Assembly: GCA_022575985.1 (NCBI GenBank)
Contig: JAKSXM010000288.1
Span: 2,135,501-2,199,500 of the forward strand
Length of the DNA: 64,000 nucleotides
Direction of reading: 5' to 3'
DNA from: Anagrus nilaparvatae
Taxonomy: Eukaryota; Arthropoda; Insecta; Hymenoptera; Mymaridae
Both the position numbers and the translations under genes were made by a program. The notes beneath the pieces were generated by a model. The model was not told where the DNA came from. It made no database searches and saw only the letters and a list, made by a program, of their open reading frames with translations. Of this stretch, positions 39,122 to 50,949 are shown one piece after another (position 1 is the first letter of the stretch; every line of letters starts with the position of its first letter).

Positions 39122-41060
39122 TTTCAATTATTTAATATTGTTCACTTTTTCTCAAAACTAGCCTCTATGTATTAAATTATTAAGTCTTTTTACCTCCCTC
39201 GAAAAAACATAAAAATTATAACCTAATATTTAAAAAATGCTATAATTTACACACAATTTAACTGAATAATCAAAACTTTTTTATATTTTTTAAACTTGTC
39301 ATTTATTAACGCTTAATTTAAACTTGTCAATTAAGTTTTATTTGTCAATAAAATCAATATACTTTTTTCTTGTCAATTATTATGAACGTTGCGTCGTTGA
39401 AATTATTTTTGTTATTCCTAAATTTTTATATGTGTACCTAAGTATATGTGTATAAATAATCTTATAATTTGCGAAAACACGAAGATGTAGCTGTGGAGCT
39501 CTGAAGACTGAAACCAAAACTTTTTTAAGTCCGCCATATTTACATACGATTTTTTTTTCAATACATCGCGATATCTTAGAATCATGCGCTTATTCATGGA
39601 GGGCCTCTTTATGAATTCACCAATTACCATCAACAAATTTTATAAAATAAAAAAAGATTACTTAAATAAAATGTTTAAAAAATTTTTTTAAAATTAACAT
39701 GTAAAAAATAACTAAATGTAGTTTATAGATAATTTAATATTAATAATTTAAATCGACCGCCTAAATATATTTACAAGTAAACTGTTTTATCGGCTAACAA
39801 TAAATTTTTTTGCGATTTTTTTGTTTTGAAAAAAGAGTAATGAGTCATATACCTGAATATGTTAATAATTAATTATCTTTTCTGTATCATGGTCTGAAGT
39901 TTGAAGATCGAAGAAAATTTAAAAAAGGTTTTTTGGAAATTATATTAAAAAAATTATAAGGTGAAAAGTGGATACTCTCAGACCGGTAAAACAGTTTTGT
40001 CGACTCCGAAACTCCTTTTTGATCTAAACAATTATTATTAAACAATTTTGCATATTTTTTATCTTTTTCATTACAAAATTTGTAATTATTATTTTAATCA
40101 ATTTTATTTATCCCCTCTAAATATATTTCGTTATTCATGCGTCGTCATAAACTGTGGGTGTTGAATCATAGTTATTATTTATATATAGATTACATACTGT
40201 AGATTGAAATTCAATAAGTAAATATAGGTATATTAATCAGTAAAGGCGTCTTGACTAAAGACTAATTAAGGGGGCATTATTTTTTTATTAAATATATTAA
40301 AGGATAATTATGGAAAAATTCATTGTAAGCACTAAACACTAGACTGTGATATTCTGCGCAAATTGTTTATTTTTCATGTGCACAGTAAAGTGACTCACGA
40401 GCGTGTCGTATTTTCCTTTTTACATCAATAAGAGATAGAATCTCAAGAAAAAGGACATATTTATAATAGTTATACTAATGTTAACCGCTCTCCATTACAT
40501 ATTTATTTTTTGCGATGTATATATATAGTGTTGAAGACAATAAATTATATGGTTTATTTTAAAACGCACAAATCATTAATTCCTACAAAATAATTTGCTG
40601 TATCAGCTAAAATTTGTGATTGTTTACATTAACTAAAATTAGTTTACTTTCTGAGAAAGTGTGCTTTTGATTATAAAATACGTCATTCCTATATTAAATT
40701 TATATTACACACACCATTAATTACAGACGCATCAGCACAAAATTTTTTCATACTTATGTCTTATATTACAAATTTAAAGCTGTCTTGAAAAAAAAATATT
40801 AAACGGGATATGTTAAAGTGCGCTTGGCTAATCGATTTAAGGAAACTTGACAATTTTAAAAAGATAATTTTTATTTTTTACTCGTGATATATGACCTCGA
40901 AAAAGGCTGTTTTTTCTGTCGATAAAACGACGTCGAAAAAACTTCAAAATAAGAGCAATTGCTCTTAAAATATAATGTAAGTTTAATAAAATAAAAAAAA
41001 AAATTCAAAGTGATGCAACATGTAGAAAAATTATGCTAAGAGTAATACATTTTTTTACAG
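39122..41060. promoter_or_regulatory. Divergent intergenic region between DCP1 and RNFT
   Basis: About 1.9 kb separates the DCP1 start codon (minus) from the acceptor-flanked first coding exon of the RNFT gene (plus), so both promoters should lie here. I see no convincing TATA box for either. A splice acceptor (TTTTTTACAG at 41051-41060) precedes the RNFT start by 19 bp, so a non-coding first exon of that gene probably lies within this stretch. A 72-codon minus-strand frame at about 39418-39636 is unrecognised and is not called a gene. Confidence 0.45.
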
Positions 41061-41079
41061 GATATTTCATTTACTCGGT

Positions 41080-42770
41080 ATGGCAGACAATAGAATAACC
41101 AGAACTGTAGCTCAACAGGAATCATTAGAACCTGCTAATCAAAGAGAAGAAATTAATACCATTGTTATTGTGAATCAAGAAACTAATTCATCTTCAACTT
41201 CTTCAAGTAGTGCTGCTACAACTCCAACTGCTCAAGTTCCAGTAACTCAAGCATTGACAAGTACAAGCAGTAATAACAATAATAATTCAACGCTAAGTTT
41301 AGGTTTTAATTTCAATTCAATGGAAGATTCAACAAGAATAATAGCTAATAATCTGTCCTCAACAATTGGAGAAATAAGTCCTTTGATAAATTTATCTAGA
41401 TCGGTAAGAGTCTTTATTATTATTGATGCTTTAATTAATTTCATTATCTATATTTTTTAATATTTATTTTAGAGACCTGCAATATCTTTCCAAGAATGGT
41501 TAAATCCAAGCCATCACAGACACATACAGCAACTACCTCCTCCACCAGCAAATGAACATTCTGATAGTGTTGTAATAAACGTTGATGTTCATGCATCCGA
41601 ATTAAATAATGAAAATTCTCAAACAACAAGTGATAATAATGAACATGGTAATAATACATTTGGTGATAATTTCAGTAACAATGTACAAGAAACTGATAAT
41701 CCACCAAGCCAAAATAACAATAATAGTAATGCAGAGTCTAATTCTGCGCAATCAGTTCCAACTACTTCAGAAGCAAGAACTATACAAAGGACTATTGATA
41801 GTTACGTCCCATTTCTTACAATATTACTTACCAAAGGTATTATTTTAATTCTTTAATATTTGATATTAAGAAAATAATTTTTTTTAAAACAATTTATTAT
41901 TTAATTAAAGCAATTTACGACAATGGAGCAGAAATTTTCAATTTGTTAATTGTTGTTGCCACATTCATTCAAGCAAATAATGACTTGAAAAGAGAAATTT
42001 TAAAACAACAAAATAGAAGTCACATGGTGCTATTAGGAATTTTATGTTATATCGCTGGTTGTTTTATTTTTATAAATTTTGTTATGGTATTTTTATTCAG
42101 TCAACCAACATTGCTTATTTATACACCACCGGTTACAATTACACAATTAATATGGTCTGTAGCAGTAACTGACTACATGCTGAAACTTGTAACTGTTTGT
42201 GTTAAAGTTTTAGTTACCTGTTTACCAGTTTGGATTCTTCCATTTCAAAAAAGGGTTTGTCTTAAATCTTTATGTTCCTATATTATTTTGATATCAAATA
42301 AAAGCTTTTTTCTTTTACAGGGTAAATATTACTTGGTAATTGAATCATCGTCTCAACTTTATCGCTGTGGTGCACCTTTAAAACCTTGGTTGTGGTATTT
42401 AAGCAGCATTTACGATGGACCAGATAAAATGCTAGGAATGGTTCTTTTTATTATCTATGGCTTGCATAAACTAGGGGATATTATGACTCACGTGAAGCAA
42501 TTTTTCCACGCTGTTTGGAAAATGTTACAGGATGCAAGCCTGGGAGTTCCGCCAACAAAGGAACAAATTCTAGCTTCTGGTGGAACTTGTGCTATATGCC
42601 ATGAAGAATATTCTATGCCAGTAAAACTTACTTGTAAACATATTTTTTGTGAAGGTTGCGTTGCAACGTGGTTGGATCGCGAAAGATCGTGTCCGTTGTG
42701 TCGAGCATCTATCACTGATGACCCAATTTATCGAGATGGTCACACTACGCATTTTATTCAATTGTATTAA
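41080..42770 (+). CDS. RNFT1: RING finger and transmembrane E3 ubiquitin ligase (RNFT1/RNFT2 type), complete
   Basis: RNFT1/2 proteins are multi-pass E3 ubiquitin ligases; RNFT1 has been tied to the ER and ER-associated degradation. Exons: 41080-41403, 41473-41836, 41911-42254 and 42321-42770 (TAA); introns of 69, 74 and 66 bp; 493 residues. The N-terminal 220 residues are Ser/Asn/Gln/Pro-rich and probably cytosolic and disordered. Residues about 230-390 hold several hydrophobic spans, including MVLLGILCYIAGCFIFINF and LVTVCVKVLVTCLPVWIL. The C-terminal RING is C3HC4: C434-x2-C-x11-C-x-H-x2-C-x2-C-x10-C-x2-C471 (CAIC, CKHIFCEGC, CPLC). The start is the first ATG after an acceptor at 41060, so the 5' UTR is spliced. 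AATAAA lies at 43074-43079. Assignment to RNFT1 rather than RNFT2 is not firm. Confidence 0.92.
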
Positions 42771-43867
42771 ATTTTTGCAATTATTTATGTGAAACTTTAT
42801 AAGACTTAGAGGCTTTAAGCTAGTGGGTCCAATTATAATGCTACATTTTTATTACAGAGATTTTTTTTTTAAATTCTTATGAATTAATATATAATTATAT
42901 AATTTATTATTTAACGCTGAAAAATTTTTGCATAATTACAATTCTGTTTGCTTAAGCTGAAAAAAGTGATTTTGCAGTTATCTGTACAAAATAACATGAC
43001 CTTCATGTAAAAAAAATTAAAAAAAGAAAAAAAATCAATAACTTGTCATTAATTAATTACATCGAAAGTTGTGAATAAAATATAAAAATTATAATTAGTT
43101 TTTAAGAAAGTACTTATTATAAATATAGTATAAATAAATCAAGTTTTATTTTTGGTAAATTTTTATCTTTGTGTAACAAAAAATTTTGACGTATGTCATA
43201 CATATATTCATATTTGCACATTTACATTTAATTCAAGGTATGTACATATAAACATAAATTTGGCCAAAAAAATAACTTGTTTAATTATTTTGTTAACAAA
43301 TATGTATAATTTATAACATTTTGCTTCCTTTCAAGGAATTTATGATGAAATGATTTTTTTTTTGTTAAAATTATAAATTAATTAAAAGTTTTATAAAGTT
43401 TATTTGAAAAATAAATAATTATATCTGACTTATAGTACCTATGTAGTTGTTTTATATTAACGACTGTTTAAGCAATTAGGTAAAGAAAGGTATTTTAGAA
43501 TAAAAAAGTATTTTTAATAAAAATAAATAATAAATTTTTCCATATACGTTATAAGAAAAAAAAATTAATAATTTTACTAATAAAAATGCAAACAGGTTAT
43601 TTGTTGCATTTTCAAAAACAAAAAAAAAATGCATTGTATACAATAAATGTTGAAAAGTTCTCTTTTTTGTAAGAGTTGAAACATTTTTATTTAATTTTAG
43701 TTTTTATATTAGATTAATTTAATTTATCTTTGTAAGATATTTTACATAATGTCTTACAAATACATATTATAGGTATGTGTACCTTTTACTGTTAAATAAT
43801 TCCTATGTAAATCTGCGTTCAAGTGAATATTGACATTTTTCAAGCCACATATTGAATTTCTTATTAA
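42771..43867 (+). other. RNFT 3' UTR and AT-rich spacer
   Basis: Immediately downstream of the RNFT stop codon. A plausible poly(A) signal AATAAA lies at 43074-43079, giving a 3' UTR of roughly 320 nt; further hexamers follow. No other gene seen. Confidence 0.5.
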
Positions 43868-44098
43868 CCCATTAATTCCGGATCTGAGCTGTCGTTTAAA
43901 ATTACGTCTATAAAGCTTGTTTAAAATCTAAATTTTTTTAAACCAAAAATGTTCCCCTAGGCAAAAAGAGTTGCTCTTTCATATTTTTGGGTCAGATTAT
44001 TAAAATTTTGGACCGGGAGTGAAATATAACCACTAAACAAGCTTTATAGGCGTAATTTCAAACGACAACTCAGGTCCGCTTGGGAACTAATGGGTTAA
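43864..44098. mobile_element. piggyBac-like MITE with TTAA target duplications
   Basis: The 227-bp core (43868-44094) starts CCCATTAATTCCGGATC and ends GGAACTAATGGG. Both sides carry TTAA (43864-43867 and 44095-44098), the target duplication typical of piggyBac elements, whose ends begin CCC. The inverted arms extend about 60 bp (for example TAAAGCTTGTTTA against TAAACAAGCTTTA) with a few mismatches. No ORF, so it would need a transposase supplied in trans. The intact duplications and well-kept ends suggest a fairly recent insertion. Confidence 0.85.
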
Positions 44099-45856
44099 AT
44101 TATTAGGTTGAGTCTATTAAATATCTGTACATATAGATTTAATTATAAATGCAAATGTCTGCTAAATATTTTATTAAATAGAGAAAAGGGTAAAAAAAAT
44201 TTTTTATTTATTGAATAAATGGAAGTTTAATATTTGTAGACTCAGCCAGGTTTTAATACTTGTATCTGTTTGTTTATAATGCAAATCTTCCTATAATTAA
44301 GAGAATTAATTATTTATTTAAGTCATAAAAATTTTTTGAAGTTTTGTAAATGTTAAAATTCAGCATAGTTTTTATACCTTTTACAAATTATTAATTGAAG
44401 CAATAAAAGTCATTGAAATATATATTTAATAAGGATTTTGATTATTTTGAACCTAATTGTTACTACTACTATTTAAAAAATTTGCTTGATTACCACGATT
44501 TGTGAACTCATAATTAATCAACGTAATAATGAGTTCATAATTGCAATATAGAAATATATGTATCACCTCTTTTTGAGGCAAATTTAAAACTATTCCACTT
44601 TTTGATGTTTTCTGATGGTTTTAAACTTTCTCCTAGTCCTTATGTAAAATTACCATGCCAAAAATTTATTTATTTTTTCTTTAATTCAAGCAGATTAAAA
44701 CAAATTATTAATATGAATCGTTGATTTGAAGAAGTATTTTTTGTAAGTAACATAGGCTACAGATATTTATAATACAGATTAGTAATATACTAATAAATTA
44801 GTAATATATACAGATTTTCCATTTGGTTATCATAGATGTTACTTTTCACAAGTGTTTTGAGTTTAATGAAAATTTTTAAAGTTTTTTGCATAATTAAATT
44901 TTTAAACCAAATACTATACACAGGGTATAAGAATGTATAAAACTTTTTTAAAAACTAATATTGAAAAACTTTTGATATGGCTACATGAAAATCGTGTTTT
45001 AAGTTTGTCAGGTAAAAAAAAAATGAAAAGTTGCAATTAACGTCTAATTTGTGGGAAATTAATTTTGTCCTTGAGTCATTTTGATGCCCCTAAATACATA
45101 CGTATCAAATGTCTGTGTAATAGATAAAACTGAAATCTCTTAATATCAGAAACTTCTCAATGAATTATAATTCAATGGATCAGGTTTATTATTATCAGAA
45201 CCATTGATGAAATCTTAAAAATATGATGCAAATTTGATAAATATGGTGCAATACTTTGAAAAATAATTAACTTTTCTGCACATTTTGGAGTATAACTGGA
45301 AACAATAATTAACTTATATATTTGCGCCCAACATGGCTATCATGATTTTCGTGAAAGTTTGTTATGTTCCTATGTGAACCCGAATACAGACAGTATCAGC
45401 AAACTAAGCTTTGATTGTTCACGTGCAAGCAATCCCAGAAACGATTTTCCATTCACTTTTTGCTCTAGGTAACTAAGTAAATGAATTTTTATGGTTTATC
45501 AACAAGAATATACTATCACATAACATTATAAAATAAAAAAAAAAAACTGTTATTTTATTATTAAGTTTTTATTTAATGAAAAAAGTGAACAAAAACCTTA
45601 TACAAATTGATATTTTTTTTTACATTTGGGCAGATGTGTTTTCGCAAACAAGTTTTCGCAACAAATACGTTAAACTCAGACATGACCATTGCAAAATTCA
45701 TTTTAAGGGATGCATATAAATTTTATTTTTTAGTACATTGATTACCAATATTTTTTTAATCAAGTATTGAAATTCTAACTTAAAAAGTGTATAAATTTAA
45801 ATCAAAAAGTATTTTTCATTCATTCATTATTTTTTATTAATAGTATATTTACGGCT
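44099..45856. other. AT-rich spacer, no gene seen
   Basis: Lies between the piggyBac-like MITE and the third hairpin repeat. Only AT-rich sequence and scattered short frames; no exon, RNA gene or clear element is supported. Confidence 0.5.
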
Positions 45857-46040
45857 CGTGTCCAGAAAAGTAAAGAATGTCCCAAATCGCAATTTACCAT
45901 CCTCGGCTTCGCATTTGAGCGTAATTTACGTGCGATTTAAGGCATTCTTTATTTATGGACAAGGGCCGTATAAAATTTTTCTGCGTCAGGGTGCTGGAAA
46001 ATACGTGCTTTCGTGCCGCTGACCAGAAAACATTTTTTCA
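45857..46040 (-). repeat. Hairpin repeat family B, copy 3 (inverted)
   Basis: The reverse complement matches the copies at 6849-7292: TTTTCTGGTCAGCGGC, AAAGCACGTATTTTCC, GCAGAAAAATTTTATACG, CCCTTGTCCATAAATAAAGA and a palindromic end around CCAAATCGCA. The internal stem is partly decayed on one side. It sits just beyond the 3' end of ARL6IP4, 38 kb from the other copies, which shows dispersal rather than simple local duplication. Confidence 0.7.
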
Positions 46041-46191
46041 TAAAAATTAAAAAAAAAATCTAACTTTATTTCATTATTAATTTATTCTATTCTTGACAAG
46101 AAATAAAAATTTATAGTCAGTACATAGTAATAATATAAACAAATAAAGAAAATAGTATTTTAGACAACAAGAAAAAGCATTTCTTTTGAAA

Positions 46192-47709
46192 TTACTTTTT
46201 TCTTAATTGTGATTGAAAATATTCACCATCATTTCGAGTAGCCTGTTTATTAATTTGTTTGTGTCGATCCCGAGTCACAATTTCTTCAATAACTTCCCCA
46301 CTACCTTTAATTAATCTATAAAAATGATGATTGATTTTTATAAAGAAATAATATAAAACCGTCTTCATAAATCTTTTTATTGAGATTTATCGAGATTTAT
46401 AAAGGTTTATGTAACAAAATTTTTAAACTGTAATAACTTACCTTTGCCTTCCTGTTTCTTCATCATATACCCTCCTGACAACATTCTGACGTTTTTCCCA
46501 TTCTTTTTTGGACATTGGAGCCATAGCCTTTGCTCTAATTGTTTGCTCTATTGCAACATCTTTCATTAATTCATCTGGTAAGTTTTCTGATTTATTAGCA
46601 ATTCTTCTTTCCTCAACTGTAGCAATTGCTTTAGACTTCTTGATTTTTTTTTTCAACTTTGTTTTTTTCTTTTTTTTCTTTTTTTTATCTTTCTTCTTTA
46701 ATTTTTTAGCCATCTTTTTCTTCTTCTTTTTCTTTTTTTCATCTTCTGAAGTACTACTGCTGCTGCTACTTGAACTTGAATTGCTGGAATCACTAGAATC
46801 ACTACTTTCAGAACTAGAGCTTTCTGATGAGGACGAAGATGTTGATGAAGAAGATATAGATCGAGCACGTTTTTTCTTTTTTTTCTTATCTTGAGGCTTG
46901 ATTTTTGCTTCTACATCTTCTTTTTTATCTTGATACCTCTTACGTCCTGGTGAATAAATTGGTGATTTTTCCAATTTATTTTTTTCCTCAAAAACTTTGG
47001 AGTCTTTTGATGATTTAATTCGAGAAGTACTCTGAGATTTTGAAGAGTTTTTAGCTTCTCTATCATCCTCTTTTTCTGTTGGCTGCCTATCCGATTTATC
47101 ATTTTGTTTCCAATCTTTGTTATCGTTGTAACTTCTATTTTTCTCATTTGAATGGCTTTCTAGTTTTTCAAAATTTCTGCCTCTATCCCAATTAGTCCCT
47201 TGATTTCTTTGATTTTGAAATCTTCTATCATCATTTTGATACATGCTTCGATTATTTCTGCTTCTGTCAACGAAATTACGTTGATTATCTCTTCTTTGAT
47301 TATAGTTTCTTCCATTTCTGTTAAATCTGTTTCTTTGATCATCAAATCTTTGTCGAAATCTTCTTTGATCTCTAAATTGCCAATTATTATTCATTCGGTT
47401 TCTATCTCCATTCTGATAGCTTCTCCTTCTGTTTTGTCCGTAATCATTACTTCTATTAAGGCTTCGATTATTTTTTCTAGAATTAGAAATTGAACTCTTG
47501 CTAGAAGCAACTGAACTCCGTGATGAACTTCTTGTTCTAGCTTTCTTTCTTTTATCTCTATCTCTGCTATCATCTCTAGGCTTAACAGGCACATCGGAGT
47601 CTCGACTTCTGCTTGAATGAGAATTGGTTTCTTGAGAATGATTCTTTCTTTTTCGAGACTTTTCCTGAGATGAGCTACGATGCTTTGATTCATTTCCTCT
47701 AGCACTCAT
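46192..47709 (-). CDS. ARL6IP4: ARL6IP4/SRp25-like SR-rich splicing protein, complete
   Basis: ARL6IP4 (SRp25/SRrp37) is a nuclear-speckle SR-related protein that modulates splice-site choice. Two coding exons on the minus strand: 47709-46442 and 46315-46192 (TAA), split by a 126-bp intron; 463 residues. Order: an RS/RD-rich N terminus; an Arg/Asn/Asp/Gln-rich middle with [18 protein letters not shown] repeats; a Ser block with acidic residues; long poly-Lys tracts; then the diagnostic C-terminal domain [54 protein letters not shown]. This last domain carries the identification, because the rest is low complexity. The start is the first ATG (MSARGNESK). A splice acceptor lies 20 nt upstream, so the 5' UTR is interrupted. 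AATAAA on the minus strand lies at 46081-46086. Confidence 0.95.
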
Positions 47710-47728
47710 TGTATTCAAAATCTAATAA

Positions 47729-47831
47729 ACTGGAATTAAAAAAAAATAAAAAAAGTTTGCAATTATTATTATTGTATGATTTTGCAAAGGTTAATAGAAA
47801 AATAATTAATTAAAAATAATATATCCTTACC
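47729..47831 (-). promoter_or_regulatory. Probable 5' UTR intron of ARL6IP4 and upstream mini-ORF
   Basis: On the minus strand, an AATTCCAG acceptor ends at 47730. A CATG|GTAAGG donor sits at 47831/47830, implying a 5' UTR intron of about 100 bp. If spliced so, the ATG at 47833-47831 just before the donor opens a five-codon upstream frame (ATG TTT ATT AGA TTT TGA) that stops 5 nt before the main ATG. Such a layout could lower or gate translation. This is inferred from splice-site sequence only. Confidence 0.45.
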
Positions 47832-47839
47832 ATGCTAAC

Positions 47840-50790
47840 AATATAACCACTCCTGGTGCTATGAATTAAATTGCAAATGTTAAATATTCAACTATTGCAT
47901 ATTTTCATTAATAAAAAATCTTATATATTACATTTCGATTAAAGCAAAAAATTAAAATAAATTTTTAAAATACAAATATTTGTTACAAATTTATGGCATT
48001 ACATGAGTTAATTTGATCGATGAATCTATTTAGTTAATATATAATTAATTATGAAATTAATCTGTTGTAAAATGCAAACATTATTTAACATTTAAAAAAA
48101 TGTTTTAATTTAAAAAAATGCAATTACATTTTAATTCAGTTTAATAGAACGAAATTCAACTTAAAAAAAATAAATCTGACATGAGATATTTTTGGAGATT
48201 CGCTATAAAATTAAATAGAAAATGAAAATTTTCTACAAAATAAATAAAAAAAATATTCTCTTTATTGCAATGATTAATTTTTAAAACAAAAATTCCAAGT
48301 TATTTTTAATTGCAAGTAAGTATACCGTGCGCTTACTTCGACATTTTTTAATCGTAATATCAGAAAGAAACGCAAACAAAATTTTTTGAACACACTCTTG
48401 AGTATAACCTAAAACTTTATAGCATCTTTCATACCGCTATCAAAATGCTAATGTAATATAATAAGTAAAATTTGTTTTATGAACAAATACAAAAAATAGT
48501 ATTTTAAAATATTATTTAACTTTTGGATATTTATTTATACAATAAAATATAGAAAATTTACACATTTTGTTGAAAAACTGATAATAAATAATATAATTTA
48601 TAATCACGGAAAGCATAAGCCTGTGATTATATAAATTCATTGATGATACGTTACTCAAAAATCTTGTTCGTTGTACGCAAGTCTATCGCGCACTATATCT
48701 AAATTCAAAATATCGCAAAAAATTTTTAAAATACAAAAATGCGTTAAAGTTAAATAATTATTTTATTTATATATATTTTACTTAAAATTCAATTAATATT
48801 TAATTTTTCGTGTTTTATGATAGTAATATTATCGAAGAGTAAAAATCAAAATCATTATTATATTTTGAAAACTGACATTCATTTATTAAAATTAAAAAAG
48901 TTTTGAAAAAATGAAAACAAAAAAAAAAGAAAATTTTTTCCACAAATCATTTCAACAATTTTTACTATTATTTAACATTGTTGAATTCTATGATTTATAG
49001 AGGAATATTTCAAGTAAACATAAGAAAAAATAATAAGATGTGCTACGAAATTTGCCCTAAAAATTGCAAAAATAAGGAGCTGATACGTGTAATTACAATT
49101 TATAAATTGTTCCAAAAAATTGCACCCAAAAGCGGGTCGTATGCGTATAATTAAAATTAAAATATATTCCTTTTCTTTTTTTTTTCTGTTTTTTTTTTTA
49201 TTTTAATAAAATAATAGATGAGTATATAAAATTAAGATTTTATTTACAAATTCATGCTGATTTTATGACAAATGCCGCATATGTTCGCTTATTTCCAAAA
49301 ATTGTATCCTCCGGTCCAAAAATTGAGTATTTTTTTATTTCATTTCGTCACTTATAAAACAGTCTTGACTTCAAAGATTAATAGCTATCGCTTATTATCA
49401 AATATTATCGTTTTTAGTATGAAATTTCAATTATTCTTCAAAATTTTAATTTTACAACTGTATATGATTCAGTAGGTCAAAACTTTCATGAACACCAAAA
49501 TTATTTAGTCGAACGCAATAATAGGCTTTTGAGAGTTAAAAATAAAAGGTTACAAATTCGAAAGATTTCAAATAAAAAAAAAAATTAAACAAGGCCCATA
49601 AGTACGCACTTGACTTCTCTGTAATATAAGTGAATTTTTAGGGAAAGATAAAATATTATTATAATTATGTGTAAAAAAAGGAATGTGGTAAAACAACCGT
49701 GCATGGGTAAAAAAAAAACCTTATGGGTCAAACTGGACAATATTTTTTATGCAATATCTCAGATATTATGTACACAATTTTTTCATTTTTTTTTTTGATT
49801 CTATTTTTTCAAAAAAAAAAAGAATGGTTGTTATTAAAAAAAAACCGTTAGTATTCATATTTTAAGCATATTTTATAAACTTCCCATTAATGGCGTTTTT
49901 TTTGCTGATTTAGGTCCTTAAAAATTTGTCAATAAAATTTTTACTAAAAATGGTCCAATAGCCCACATTAGAAATATGTATTAAATGCGGTTATTTTTAA
50001 CTGCATGGGTTGCGTCAAGTTTTTTATCTGTTCTCTGTTTTTTCGGGTCACTGAATGCGAATATTAATTTAATTTACCTGGAACCCTCCAGTTTTCCAAA
50101 ACAGAAAATGTTAAGAAACTGAAAAAAATAATCTAAAGTTTCTTATTGTGGGAAACTGGAAATTTTCCGGTAAATACGGATTTCATATTTCGTTTTCAGT
50201 GGCTCAAACAGGTAAATAAAAACTCGGTTGAAAAATTTTATAAATTAAAAAACATCTTTTTTTACCTAATAGATTTTTTTCTAAAAAAAGTATAGGTAAC
50301 AATTTTTTCCCATATTTTTAACGGAATAGGATGATAGGATAATTAAAAATTTTAGCTGAAAAAATGATCAAATCACGTTTTTAGTTTGCTAATTTTTTGT
50401 TGTAAAAATAAATTTAATTACTTATTTTAAAATATTTTTTGGCCATTAATTATACAGCTATGAGTTTTAAAACTTTCTTTTGTAGAAAAAAAACAAATAT
50501 TTCACAACCTCTTTATTTTTTATGATTTTTATGATATTCATTTTGGTGAAAGTTGTTTATAAACTTACAGATTATAATTAAACATGAATTTAATTATAAT
50601 AAACCGGTATTAAAATTATAATTATTATTAATAAAAGTAAGGTGCCCTTGATCAACCTTCAAAAATACAAAATTTCTTGGAGGCTCGTACCAAAATTTAG
50701 AAATTTGATTGGTTATTTCAAAATAAATTCTCCAATAAATTTAATTTTGCTTACTTTTACCGTTACTTGTGAACTCCCACTACATACGAA
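47840..50790. other. AT-rich intergenic stretch upstream of aldolase
   Basis: No exon supported. A compact hairpin lies at about 48597-48640 (AATTTATAATCAC pairing with GTGATTATATAAATT around a 15-nt loop). The ARL6IP4 promoter should be near its left edge, but I can name no element. The frame at 49272-49475 has no coding character. Confidence 0.5.
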
Positions 50791-50949
50791 TAGACTTTAT
50801 AAAGGAACGGAAAATTACTGGCGGTATACGACGCAGCAGCAACGACGAAATAAAATTCAGTCGCTTGTTTGATTTCAAGTTGGACACCGGTTATTTGTTA
50901 GTGAATAATTTTTATTTGACTAAATATCAAGAATAATTAAATTGTAAGT
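50791..50949 (+). promoter_or_regulatory. Candidate aldolase promoter and non-coding first exon
   Basis: A TATAAAG box lies at 50798-50804 and an arthropod-type initiator TCAGT at 50857-50861, followed by a relatively GC-richer 5' UTR-like segment and a consensus donor GTAAGT at 50944-50949. The aldolase start codon is preceded three bases upstream by an acceptor (TTTTTTAG ending at 52510), so an upstream non-coding exon is required; this is the best candidate, implying a 1567-bp intron. The TATA-to-TCAGT distance (about 60 bp) is too long for both to serve one start site, so at most one is likely used. Confidence 0.45.

Noticed and set aside
46508..46894. Plus-strand frame rich in Phe, Leu and Ser
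   Set aside because: Antisense shadow of the poly-Lys and poly-Ser region of ARL6IP4, whose C-terminal domain fixes the coding strand.
47160..47705. Ile/Glu- and Ser/Ile-rich frames overlapping ARL6IP4
   Set aside because: Alternative-frame readings of the repetitive Arg/Asn/Asp coding sequence; no start context or independent support.
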